DNA from: Marinobacter adhaerens HP15
GTDB taxonomy: Bacteria; Pseudomonadota; Gammaproteobacteria; Pseudomonadales; Oleiphilaceae
Assembly: GCF_000166295.1 (NCBI RefSeq)
Contig: NC_017506.1
Coordinates: 4,357,912-4,421,911, forward strand
DNA length: 64,000 nucleotides
Reading direction: 5' to 3'
Within the stretch, counting starts at the first letter, position 1. Each line of letters opens with the position of its first letter. Of this stretch, positions 50,476 through 61,273 are shown one piece after another. The notes beneath the pieces are model-generated. The model ran no database searches. It had not been told where the DNA came from and saw only the letters and a list, made by a program, of their open reading frames with translations. Made by a program: the position numbers and the translations under genes.

Positions 50476-50961
50476 ATGTCAGTCATGATCGAGCGGATAG
50501 TTGAAGGCTTGAAACATAAGCCCGGGGCACTTTTGCCTATTCTCCACTCTGTGCAGGATCATTTTGGGTATATCCCGGAGAGTTCTGTCCCAATTATCGC
50601 AGAGAAGCTTCAGTTGAGCCGGGCTGAAGTGCATGGGGTTATCAGCTTCTATCACCACTTCCGGAGCCATCCGGTAGGTTGCAGAGTGGTTCATGTTTGC
50701 CGCGCGGAAGCATGTCAGGCCATGGGGGGGCGAACACTTGAAGAGCATATCAAAGCCCGCTTGGGAGTGGACTATCACGGTACATCTTCGGACAACGAGT
50801 TTACCCTCGAACCGGTTTATTGCTTGGGTAACTGCGCTTGCGCACCTTCGATCCGTGTTAACGATGACATTCATGGTCGGGTAACCCCGCAGAAGTTTGA
50901 TCGCCTGGTGGACGAGCTCACCACCACTGCACTGGATTTTGTGCAAGCGAAGGGGCATTGA
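50476..50961 (+). CDS. fdsG: NAD-dependent formate dehydrogenase gamma subunit
   Basis: 161 residues; start at 50476 or three codons later. NuoE-like thioredoxin-fold protein with the 2Fe-2S ligands in CRAEACQAMGG and YCLGNCACAPSI. An upstream frame extension adds an implausible N-terminus. In soluble FdsGBA(C)D enzymes the gamma subunit passes electrons from FdsB toward the cluster chain. First gene of fdsGBA-fdhD-fdsD; two bases separate its stop from fdsB. Confidence 0.93.
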   Translation: MSVMIERIVEGLKHKPGALLPILHSVQDHFGYIPESSVPIIAEKLQLSRAEVHGVISFYHHFRSHPVGCRVVHVCRAEACQAMGGRTLEEHIKARLGVDYHGTSSDNEFTLEPVYCLGNCACAPSIRVNDDIHGRVTPQKFDRLVDELTTTALDFVQAKGH

Positions 50962-50963
50962 TT

Positions 50964-52502
50964 ATGTTGAAAAGAATCTACGTGCCCTGTGATACCACTG
51001 CATTGTCGATGGGCGCGGACAAGGTGGCAAAGTTAATAGAGCGTCATGCCAATGCCCGTGGCCTTGAGATCGAGTTGGTGCGCAACGGTTCCCGCGGACT
51101 GTTCTGGCTGGAGCCGTTGGTAGAAGTTGAAACCGATTCGGGCCGCATTGGTTTCGGCCCGGTAGAGGCGCATGACGTTGATGCGCTTGTCGATGCCGGT
51201 TTGTTCGAAGGAAAGTCTGACCATCCGCTATGCCTTGGCATGGTGGAAGACATTTCTTACCTCAAGCTCCAGCAGAGGCTGACATTCTCCCGCATTGGCA
51301 TCACGGATCCGCTGTCGATTGCAGACTACCGGTCCCACGGCGGATTCGTCGGTCTGGAGCAGGCCGTCTCCCTGTCGCCTCAGGCAATTGTTGATGAAGT
51401 GAAGGCTTCCGGTCTGCGCGGTCGCGGTGGCGCTGCTTTTCCTACCGGCATCAAGTGGCAGACCGTACACGATGAGCCCTGGCAGCAACAGAAGTACATT
51501 GTCTGCAACGCCGACGAGGGAGATTCCGGAACCTTTGCAGACCGGCTCGCCATGGAATGCGACCCCTACATGCTGATTGAAGGCATGACCATCGCCGGGC
51601 TGGCAGTGGGGGCGACACAGGGATTCATTTATCTGCGTTCGGAATATCCTGTGGCTCACCGTATTCTGAATGAAGCGATCAGTCGTGCCGAAGCCGAAGG
51701 TTATCTGGGCCGGGATGTCAGAGGCAGCGGTCGTGCTTTCAACCTGGAAGTGCGGCTAGCGGCGGGCGCCTACATCTGCGGTGAGGAAACCTCGCTTCTG
51801 GAAAGTCTGGAAGGCAAACGCGGCCTGGTTCGCGCAAAGCCGCCCCTGCCTGCGATCAAAGGGCTATTCGGCCAGCCTACAGTAGTCAATAACGTACTGT
51901 CGTTCGCCGCTGTGCCATTCATTCTTGCAAAAGGCGGCCAGACCTACGCTCATTACGGAATGGGTAAGTCCCGGGGTACGCTGCCCATCCAGTTGGCGGG
52001 CAACATTCGAAGGGGCGGTCTGATCGAACTTGCATTCGGGGTCAGCCTGAGAGAGATCCTGGAAGACTTCGGTGGTGGCACTTTCACTGGCCGCCCCATG
52101 AAAGCGGTTCAGGTGGGCGGCCCGCTGATGGCCTACATGCCGCAAAACCAGTGGGATACGCCGATGGATTACGAAGCCTTTGCCCAACTTGGCGCAGGCA
52201 TCGGCCATGGCGGCGTGGTGGTCTTTGATGACACGGTGGATATGGGCGAGCAGGCTCGGTTCGCCATGGAGTTCTGCACCGTGGAGTCCTGCGGAAAGTG
52301 CACACCCTGTCGGATCGGTTCAGTGCGTGGTCTCGAAGTGATCGACCGAATTCGTGCTGGCGAGAGCCCGGAGGCCAACCTGGTTCTGCTGGAGGAGCTG
52401 TGCGAGACCATGGTGGATGGCTCCCTATGTGCCATGGGCGGTATGACCCCATTCCCTGTACAGAGTGTGATGAAATATTTTCCGGACGACCTGACGGCCT
52501 GA
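50964..52502 (+). CDS. fdsB: NAD-dependent formate dehydrogenase beta subunit
   Basis: 512 residues, GAAGGGG before the ATG. The N-terminal part is a thioredoxin-like domain of about 110 residues, followed by the NuoF-like core: SGLRGRGGAAFPTGIKW (NADH site), CNADEGDSGTFADR (FMN site), AYICGEETSLLESLEGKRG and the C-terminal 4Fe-4S motif ESCGKCTPCRIG. It holds FMN and reduces NAD with electrons from formate. Confidence 0.96.
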   Translation: MLKRIYVPCDTTALSMGADKVAKLIERHANARGLEIELVRNGSRGLFWLEPLVEVETDSGRIGFGPVEAHDVDALVDAGLFEGKSDHPLCLGMVEDISYLKLQQRLTFSRIGITDPLSIADYRSHGGFVGLEQAVSLSPQAIVDEVKASGLRGRGGAAFPTGIKWQTVHDEPWQQQKYIVCNADEGDSGTFADRLAMECDPYMLIEGMTIAGLAVGATQGFIYLRSEYPVAHRILNEAISRAEAEGYLGRDVRGSGRAFNLEVRLAAGAYICGEETSLLESLEGKRGLVRAKPPLPAIKGLFGQPTVVNNVLSFAAVPFILAKGGQTYAHYGMGKSRGTLPIQLAGNIRRGGLIELAFGVSLREILEDFGGGTFTGRPMKAVQVGGPLMAYMPQNQWDTPMDYEAFAQLGAGIGHGGVVVFDDTVDMGEQARFAMEFCTVESCGKCTPCRIGSVRGLEVIDRIRAGESPEANLVLLEELCETMVDGSLCAMGGMTPFPVQSVMKYFPDDLTA

Positions 52503-52526
52503 CCAACGCGAGTGGAGGCAATAACA

Positions 52527-55427
52527 ATGCTGCAATATTTTGATCCCGACACGAGCGGCCTGAATCCCAATATCGACTATGGTACGCCGCCCAGTAATTC
52601 AGAAACTCTAGTCAGCCTCTCCATAGACGGCACCGATATCGCCGTGCCAGAAGGAACCTCGGTACTGCGGGCAGCCACCCTGGCGGGTATCAATATTCCC
52701 AAGCTGTGTGCATCGGACAACCTCGAAGCCTTCGGTTCCTGTCGCATGTGCGCGGTGGAGATCGAGGGCCGACGCGGCTATCCGGCCTCCTGTACCACTC
52801 CGGTGTCCGAAGGCATGACTGTCACCACTCAGAACGCCAAGCTGGCGAAGCTCCGGCGCAACATCATGGAGCTGTATATTTCAGACCACCCGTTGGACTG
52901 CTTGACCTGTCCGGCCAATGGCAATTGCGAACTGCAGGACGTGGCCGGCGCCGTGGGGCTTCGGGAAGTCCGTTATGGATTTGAGGGTGAGAACCATCTC
53001 GATGTGGAGGTGGACGACTCCAACCCCTATTTCAGCTTCGACCCCAGTAAGTGCATTGTCTGCTCCCGTTGCATACGCGCCTGTGAGGAAGTGCAGGGCA
53101 CTTTTGCCCTGACCATCGACGGCCGTGGTTTCGACTCCAAGGTGTCTGCCGGCCAGAACGATCCGTTCATGGATTCCGAGTGCGTCTCGTGCGGTGCCTG
53201 CGTGCAGGCCTGCCCCACCTCCACATTAATGGAAAAGAGCGTGATCGACGCTGGCCAGCCAGAGCACAGTGTGGTCACTACTTGCGCATACTGCGGTGTG
53301 GGCTGCTCGTTCAAGGCAGAAATGAAAGGTGACCAATTGGTGCGCATGGTTCCCTACAAGGGTGGCGATGCCAACCAAGGTCATTCCTGCGTGAAGGGGC
53401 GTTTTGCGTTCGGCTATGCCACTCACAAGGACCGGATCAAGGAGCCAATGATCCGGGAGTCGATCGACGACCCCTGGCAAGTTGTGACTTGGGAAGAGGC
53501 CATTGAGTTTTCTGCCAAGAAGCTCAAAGACACCCAGGCAAGATACGGTCGGGAAAGCATCGGCGGTATTACGTCTTCCCGCTGTACCAATGAGGAAACC
53601 TATCTGGTGCAGAAGCTGATTCGCGCGGCGTTCGGCAACAACAACACAGACACCTGTGCACGTGTCTGTCATTCCCCCACCGGCTTTGGTCTGAAGACCA
53701 CCATGGGCGAATCCGCGGGAACACAGACCTTTGATTCCGTTATGAAGGCCGACACCATAGTGGTGATCGGTGCCAACCCTACCGATGCCCACCCGGTGTT
53801 TGCCTCCCAGATGCGCAAGCGTCTTCGCCAGGGCGCAAAACTGATCGTGATTGATCCGCGCCGCATCGATCTGCTGAAAACGCCCCATGGCACTGAAGGC
53901 ATTCACCTGCCGTTACGTCCGGGTACCAACGTAGCGATGATCAACTCGCTGGCCCATGTGATTGTGACCGAGGGGCTGGAAGACAAAGGGTTCATCGAAA
54001 GCCGGTGTGAGCTCAAACAATACAACCAGTGGCGGGATTTCATTGCCGAGGAACGCCATTCTCCGGAAGCCCTGGAGGTGGTCACCGGTGTGTCTGCCGA
54101 CTTGGTGCGTCAGGCCGCGCGGGCGTATGGCGAAGCGCATAATGGAGCCATCTACTATGGCCTGGGTGTCACCGAGCACAGCCAGGGCTCCACCATGGTG
54201 ATGGGTATCGCCAACCTGGCAATGGCCACCGGTAACATTGGCCGTGAAGGTGTGGGGGTGAACCCGCTGCGGGGACAAAACAACGTTCAGGGCTCCTGCG
54301 ACATGGGCTCCTTCCCTCACGAACTGCCCGGCTACCAGCATGTGGGCGATTCGGCGGTACGGACCAAGTTCCAGGATGCATGGAATGTGGTCATAGACAA
54401 CGAGCCGGGCCTGCGAATTCCCAACATGTTTGATGCCGCCATTGCCGGAAGTTTCAAGGCCATGTATGTGCAGGGCGAGGATATTGCCCAGTCCGATCCC
54501 AACACCCAGCATGTGGAGGCGGCACTCAGTTCGCTGGATTGTCTGATTGTGCAGGATATCTTCCTGAACGAAACCGCCAAGTACGCTCATGTGTTGCTGC
54601 CGGGCTCCACTTTCCTCGAAAAGAACGGCACCTTCACCAACGCCGAGCGACGGATTAACCGGGTGCGCAAGGTGATGGCGCCAGTGGCCGGGATGGAAGA
54701 CTGGGAAGTCACCATGGCGTTGTCCAATGCGTTGGGATATCCGATGCATTACAACCATCCGTCCGAGATTATGGACGAGATTGCTCGGCTGACGCCGACC
54801 TTCACAGGAGTCAGTTACGACAGGCTGGACGATCTTGGTAGTATCCAGTGGCCTTGTAACGACGAGCACCCTGATGGAACCCCTACCATGCACACCCTCG
54901 ACTTCCCGATCGGCAAGGGCAAATTTGCGGTCACCGAGTATGTTGCTACCGAGGAAAAAACTAATCGTAAGTTCCCGCTGTTGCTTACGACCGGACGTAT
55001 CCTGAGTCAGTACAACGTGGGCGCACAAACCCGGCGGACTGAAAATAGCCAGTGGCACAGCGAGGACGTTCTGGAAATCCACCCTAGTGACGCCGAACTG
55101 CGCGGTGTTCGAGAAGGCGACTGGCTAGGCGTTTCAAGTCGCGTAGGGCAGACAGTTTTGCGGGCGCGAATAAGTGACCGCATGCTGCCCGGGGTAGTCT
55201 GGACCACCTTCCATCATCCGGGCAGCGGTGCCAATGTTATTACCACTGATAGTTCGGACTGGGCCACCAATTGCCCTGAGTACAAGGTCACGGCGGTGCA
55301 GGTAGAGAAGGTTAGTCAGCCATCCGCCTGGCAACGGCACTTTGCGCAGTTCGACGAGCGCCAGCATCAGTTATTGGATTCAAAGGCAGGCGAGGAGGAG
55401 CGCTCCGATGTCGCTTCCTTTGAGTAA
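52527..55427 (+). CDS. fdsA: NAD-dependent formate dehydrogenase alpha (catalytic) subunit
   Basis: 966 residues from the ATG at 52527 (GGAGG eight bases upstream). Domains in order: 2Fe-2S ferredoxin (CASDNLEAFGSCRMC), NuoG-type His/Cys cluster (DHPLDCLTCPANGNCELQ), two 4Fe-4S clusters (CIVCSRCIRACEE, CVSCGACVQACP), the catalytic 4Fe-4S (CAYCGVGCSF) and the bis-MGD domain. The metal ligand is cysteine in CARVCHSPT, not selenocysteine. It oxidises formate to CO2, reversibly in known FdsA enzymes. Cofactor sulfuration is expected to depend on the FdhD encoded next. Confidence 0.96.
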   Translation: MLQYFDPDTSGLNPNIDYGTPPSNSETLVSLSIDGTDIAVPEGTSVLRAATLAGINIPKLCASDNLEAFGSCRMCAVEIEGRRGYPASCTTPVSEGMTVTTQNAKLAKLRRNIMELYISDHPLDCLTCPANGNCELQDVAGAVGLREVRYGFEGENHLDVEVDDSNPYFSFDPSKCIVCSRCIRACEEVQGTFALTIDGRGFDSKVSAGQNDPFMDSECVSCGACVQACPTSTLMEKSVIDAGQPEHSVVTTCAYCGVGCSFKAEMKGDQLVRMVPYKGGDANQGHSCVKGRFAFGYATHKDRIKEPMIRESIDDPWQVVTWEEAIEFSAKKLKDTQARYGRESIGGITSSRCTNEETYLVQKLIRAAFGNNNTDTCARVCHSPTGFGLKTTMGESAGTQTFDSVMKADTIVVIGANPTDAHPVFASQMRKRLRQGAKLIVIDPRRIDLLKTPHGTEGIHLPLRPGTNVAMINSLAHVIVTEGLEDKGFIESRCELKQYNQWRDFIAEERHSPEALEVVTGVSADLVRQAARAYGEAHNGAIYYGLGVTEHSQGSTMVMGIANLAMATGNIGREGVGVNPLRGQNNVQGSCDMGSFPHELPGYQHVGDSAVRTKFQDAWNVVIDNEPGLRIPNMFDAAIAGSFKAMYVQGEDIAQSDPNTQHVEAALSSLDCLIVQDIFLNETAKYAHVLLPGSTFLEKNGTFTNAERRINRVRKVMAPVAGMEDWEVTMALSNALGYPMHYNHPSEIMDEIARLTPTFTGVSYDRLDDLGSIQWPCNDEHPDGTPTMHTLDFPIGKGKFAVTEYVATEEKTNRKFPLLLTTGRILSQYNVGAQTRRTENSQWHSEDVLEIHPSDAELRGVREGDWLGVSSRVGQTVLRARISDRMLPGVVWTTFHHPGSGANVITTDSSDWATNCPEYKVTAVQVEKVSQPSAWQRHFAQFDERQHQLLDSKAGEEERSDVASFE

Positions 55428-56262
55428 GGTAGAGGATGCGGTGATGGCGCCTGGGACACAGGAGCAAGCTCTTCCTTCGACCGTATTCGAAACGACGGTC
55501 GATGTTTGCGGCGGGATTGAGGGCACTCCGAATAGTGATCAGGTTGCAGAAGAGGTTCCGGTAGCTATGGTCTACAACGGCATCTCTCATGCTGTGATGA
55601 TGGCTTCGCCCTCTGACCTGGAAGATTTTGGTCTTGGGTTCAGCTTAAGCGAGGGGATTATTGATTGCCCGGAGCAACTCTTCCAGCTTGACGTGGGGGT
55701 TGGTAAACAGGGCATCACTTTGGAGATGCATGTCGCCGGCGAGTGTTTTGCACGATTGAAGGAGCAGCGCCGAAACATGGCCGGCCGAACAGGCTGCGGG
55801 CTGTGTGGCACCGAGAGTCTCTCTCAAGCGGTTCGTCCTATTCAAGAGGTGCCCAATCATACTTCTCCCCACAATCGATCTGTTCAGGTTGCCCTTCATG
55901 GACTACGGCAGCATCAGCCCCTGCAGTCTGAAACCGGAGCTACCCATGGGGCTGCCTGGTGTGACAGCGAGGGCATGATTCAGACGATCCGGGAAGATAT
56001 CGGTCGGCATAATGCTCTGGACAAGCTAATTGGTGCGCGGATTGCTCGGTATGGCCCCAACGCTTTCAACGACGGCTTCGCGCTCATCTCAAGTCGGGCC
56101 AGTTTCGAAATGGTCCAGAAAAGCGCGGGCGTGGGCATTCGCTGTCTGGTTGCTGTTTCGGCAGCCACGGCACTGGCAATTCGCCGGGCCGAGGAAGCCG
56201 GAATGACTCTTATCGGCTTTGCAAGACCGGGAAGGCACGTTATTTATACGCGCAAGCATTGA
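55408..56262 (+). CDS. fdhD: FdhD sulfurtransferase with intact CxxC
   Basis: 284 residues from the ATG at 55408, which has GGAGGAG upstream and overlaps the fdsA stop by 20 bases. RTGCGLCGTES carries the two cysteines that accept persulfide sulfur from IscS. Further marks are VAMVYNGISHAVMMASP, TIREDIGRHNALDKLIG and ALISSRASFEMVQK. It differs strongly from the other FdhD (8190-9059), which has one cysteine. Its place between fdsA and fdsD matches known fdsGBACD operons. Confidence 0.95.
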   Translation: MSLPLSKVEDAVMAPGTQEQALPSTVFETTVDVCGGIEGTPNSDQVAEEVPVAMVYNGISHAVMMASPSDLEDFGLGFSLSEGIIDCPEQLFQLDVGVGKQGITLEMHVAGECFARLKEQRRNMAGRTGCGLCGTESLSQAVRPIQEVPNHTSPHNRSVQVALHGLRQHQPLQSETGATHGAAWCDSEGMIQTIREDIGRHNALDKLIGARIARYGPNAFNDGFALISSRASFEMVQKSAGVGIRCLVAVSAATALAIRRAEEAGMTLIGFARPGRHVIYTRKH

Positions 56263-56295
56263 GTAGAATTTGGCAATTTATTGGGGTAAATAAAT

Positions 56296-56508
56296 GTGAG
56301 CAGTGATCAAACGACACATTTAGTTAAGATGGTTAATCAAATCAGCATTAATGCGCCAACGCAGTGTCGTGAAGAGGCGATTCAATTTGTTGCACAACAT
56401 CTTACTAAGTTCTGGGCCAGGGAAATGAAGCGCCAGATAAAGGAATACGCTATCTCTGACGGAGAGGCCTTGTCACCAATTTCTTTGCAAGCGGTTAAGA
56501 TGCTCTGA
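56296..56508 (+). CDS. fdsD: formate dehydrogenase delta subunit
   Basis: 70 residues from a GTG at 56296; an ATG at 56329 is possible but would cut the conserved start. LVKMVNQISINAPTQCREEAIQFVAQHLTKFWAREMKRQI (split) and LSPISLQAVKML match FdsD, a small subunit needed for a fully active soluble FDH. Last gene of the operon. Confidence 0.9.
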   Translation: MSSDQTTHLVKMVNQISINAPTQCREEAIQFVAQHLTKFWAREMKRQIKEYAISDGEALSPISLQAVKML

Positions 56509-56559
56509 TTCTCTAGGATCGCTTGATTTAATCAAAATGGACACACAGTAGGAAGTCAG

Positions 56560-56578
56560 GGAGGCTTATGGAGCCTCC
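56560..56578 (+). terminator. hairpin downstream of fdsD
   Basis: GGAGGCT-TATGG-AGCCTCC, a perfect seven-base stem, between convergent fdsD and the ETF-QO gene. No T-run follows, so termination is uncertain. Confidence 0.4.
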
Positions 56579-56623
56579 TCTGAAAAGGGTAATTACAAGC
56601 TATATCTCACGGTTTGGTGTCAC

Positions 56624-58276
56624 CTACATATTCGGATAATTCGGGCCACCGCCCCCTTCCGGAGTTACCCAGTTAATGTTCTGTGCAGGATCCTTGATGT
56701 CGCAGGTCTTGCAGTGAACACAGTTCTGGGCGTTGATCTGGAAGCGCTTTCCGCTGCCATCGTCTTTCTCGACAACTTCATAAACACCAGCAGGGCAGTA
56801 GCGCTGCGCAGGCTCATCGTATTTAGGCAGGTTGTCGCGGATCGGAAGGTCCGGATCGGTCAGTTTAAGGTGAACCGGCTGATCTTCCTCGTGGTTGGTG
56901 TTTGAAATGAACACCGAGGACAGACGATCGAAGGTCAGGGTGTTATCCGGCTTGGGATAGGTCACCTTCTTGCACTCGGCTGCCGGCTTCATGGTGGCAT
57001 AATCCGGAGTGGTATCGTGGAAGGTAATCGGCAGGCTGCCGCGCAGGATGTTCTGCTCAAAGTAGGCGATGGCGCCACCGACTATATTGCCGAACTTGTG
57101 CATCGCCGGGCCGAAGTTACGCTCTGCGTATAGCTCCTTGAACAGCCAGCTGTCTTCAAATTTCTTCTGGAAGCTGCTGATCTCTTCGCCGCTCTTGCCG
57201 TCCTTCAGCGCTTCGAAAACTGCCTCGGCGCCCAACATGCCGGACTTCATGGCGGTGTGGGAGCCCTTGATCTTGGAACCGTTCAGCGTGCCCGCGTCAC
57301 AGCCCAGCAAGAGACCACCCGGGAAGCTCATCTTGGGCAGGGCGTTATAACCGCCTTTAGTGATTGCACGGGCGCCGTAGGAAACGCGCTTGCCGCCTTC
57401 CAGGTGTTTCTTGATTTCCGGATGCAGCTTCAGCCGCTGAAATTCCTCAAACGGGCTCAGATGCGGGTTGCTGTAGGACAGATCGGTGATCAGGCCCACA
57501 TATACCTGGCCATTCTCGAGGTGATAAAGGAAAGAACCACCGGTGGAGCCGGTTTCTTTCAGGGGCCAGCCGGTGGTATGAACTACGAGGCCCGGCTCGT
57601 GTTTGGCCGGATCAATATCCCACAGTTCCTTGATACCGATACCGTAGTGCTGCGGGTCTTTGCCTTCATCAAGCTTGAACTCCTTGATCAGGCGCTTGCC
57701 CAGGTGACCGCGGCAGCCCTCGGTGAACAGCGTGTATTTCGCGCGCAGTTCCATGCCCGGCATGTAGCCGTCTTTTTCGGAACCGTCGCGGGCCACGCCC
57801 ATGTCGCCGGTAATGATGCCTTTTACCTGACCGTCTTCAATGATGGTTTCGGACGCGGCAAAGCCGGGATACACCTCAACGCCAAGCTGTTCGGCCTGTT
57901 CGGCGAGCCAGCGGCACAGGTTACCCAGGCTGATAATGTAGTTGCCATGGTTGTGCATGTTCTTGGGCACAAACGCATTCGGGATCTTGGTGGCGCTGTC
58001 CTGGTTCTTCAGCAGGAAAATGTCGTCCCGGGTAACGGGCGTGTTGAGCGGGGCGCCTTTCTCTTTCCAGTCCGGGAAGAGTTCGTTGAGGGCAGTGGGC
58101 TCGAATACGGTACCGGCCAGAATGTGGGCGCCGATCTCAGAACCTTTCTCTACAACGCATACGGTGAGTTCCTCGCCAGCTTCCTGTGCCAGTTGCATGA
58201 CACGGCACGCTGCCGACAGGCCCGCCGGGCCGCCGCCGACGATCAGAACATCAAATTCCATCGATTCGCGTTCCAC
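56624..58276 (-). CDS. electron transfer flavoprotein-ubiquinone oxidoreductase
   Basis: 550 residues from a GTG at 58276, which has GGAGGGG five bases upstream; an ATG five codons later is the alternative. FAD motif VLIVGGGPAGLSAACR, the membrane-contacting middle part (KEKGAPLNTPVTRDDIFLL, GGFLYHLENGQ-like region) and a C-terminal 4Fe-4S domain with CPAGVYE and NCVHCKTCDIKDP. It takes electrons from ETF, loaded by acyl-CoA dehydrogenases, and reduces ubiquinone. It thus serves the ali and liu pathways of this window. Single gene. Confidence 0.94.
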   Translation of the reverse strand: MERESMEFDVLIVGGGPAGLSAACRVMQLAQEAGEELTVCVVEKGSEIGAHILAGTVFEPTALNELFPDWKEKGAPLNTPVTRDDIFLLKNQDSATKIPNAFVPKNMHNHGNYIISLGNLCRWLAEQAEQLGVEVYPGFAASETIIEDGQVKGIITGDMGVARDGSEKDGYMPGMELRAKYTLFTEGCRGHLGKRLIKEFKLDEGKDPQHYGIGIKELWDIDPAKHEPGLVVHTTGWPLKETGSTGGSFLYHLENGQVYVGLITDLSYSNPHLSPFEEFQRLKLHPEIKKHLEGGKRVSYGARAITKGGYNALPKMSFPGGLLLGCDAGTLNGSKIKGSHTAMKSGMLGAEAVFEALKDGKSGEEISSFQKKFEDSWLFKELYAERNFGPAMHKFGNIVGGAIAYFEQNILRGSLPITFHDTTPDYATMKPAAECKKVTYPKPDNTLTFDRLSSVFISNTNHEEDQPVHLKLTDPDLPIRDNLPKYDEPAQRYCPAGVYEVVEKDDGSGKRFQINAQNCVHCKTCDIKDPAQNINWVTPEGGGGPNYPNM

Positions 58277-58356
58277 TATGCCCCTCCACAATTCAAGAAA
58301 GTTAATTTTAACCGGCTAATCGAAGTGTTGATTTTCACAAGTGTAGGTGCCTTTAG

Positions 58357-60345
<1,989 letters not shown>

Positions 60346-60361
60346 GAGTCAAATCCTATTT

Positions 60362-61273
60362 TCATGAGCCGGCTTGACAGTCTGTTGCCTGACCGACTTT
60401 CGAACCGTTTTGACGGTTCAGCTGGCTGCAGATCCAGTCGCCTGTGGCGACCAGTTTTTCAAGATCGACGCCGGTCTTGATGCCAAGGCCGTTAAGCAGG
60501 TATAGCACGTCCTCGGTTGCGACGTTGCCAGAAGCACCCTTGGCGTAGGGACAGCCGCCGAGGCCGGCGACGGAGGCATCGATAACGCTGACGCCTTCTT
60601 CCAGCACCGCATACAGATTGGCCAGTGCCTGGCCGTAGGTGTCGTGGAAGTGCGCGGCCAGTTTATCCATGGGCACATGCGCAGCGACGGCTTCGAGCAT
60701 GCGTTTGGCTTTGATCGGAGTGCCCACACCAATGGTGTCGCCCAGGGAAATCTCGTGGCAGCCCATGTCGTACAGGGCCTTGGCCACGGTGGCCACCTGT
60801 TCCGGGGCAATGTCACCTTCGTAGGGACAACCCATCACGGTTGAGACATAGCCGCGCACGGGGATGCCGTGTTTGCGTGCTTCCTCGACGACCGGCGCAA
60901 AGCGCTCGAGGCTCTCGGCGATGGTGCAGTTGATGTTCTTCTTAGTGAAGGATTCGGACGCGGCGCCAAAGACGGCCACTTCGTCGGCCTTCGCCGCCAG
61001 TGCCCCCTCAAAGCCTTTCAGGTTCGGGGTGAGGGCGGAGTAGCGAACGCCAGCCTTGCGGTTGATGCCGGCCATCACCTCGGCGGCGTCGCCCATCTGT
61101 GGCACCCATTTCGGGGATACGAAGCTGGCGGCCTCGATGTGGCTCAGGCCGCTGTCTGCCAGGCGGTCGATCAGCCCGGTTTTGATGGCGGTGGCGATCA
61201 CCGGGCCGGGCTCGTTCTGGAGTCCGTCCCGGGGGCTCATCTCAACCAGGCGAACCTGTTTGGGAAAGGCCAT
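60362..61273 (-). CDS. liuE: hydroxymethylglutaryl-CoA lyase
   Basis: 303 residues. [15 protein letters not shown] (catalytic Arg-Asp and metal site), [23 protein letters not shown] (metal histidines) and the active-site loop [14 protein letters not shown] with its cysteine are complete. It splits HMG-CoA into acetyl-CoA and acetoacetate, the last leucine-degradation step. Its start overlaps the liuD stop by one base. Confidence 0.95.
   Translation of the reverse strand: MAFPKQVRLVEMSPRDGLQNEPGPVIATAIKTGLIDRLADSGLSHIEAASFVSPKWVPQMGDAAEVMAGINRKAGVRYSALTPNLKGFEGALAAKADEVAVFGAASESFTKKNINCTIAESLERFAPVVEEARKHGIPVRGYVSTVMGCPYEGDIAPEQVATVAKALYDMGCHEISLGDTIGVGTPIKAKRMLEAVAAHVPMDKLAAHFHDTYGQALANLYAVLEEGVSVIDASVAGLGGCPYAKGASGNVATEDVLYLLNGLGIKTGVDLEKLVATGDWICSQLNRQNGSKVGQATDCQAGS

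Noticed and set aside
52527..55427. Selenocysteine at the FDH active site
   Set aside because: No in-frame TGA exists at the ligand position; the codon is cysteine in the CARVCHSPT segment.
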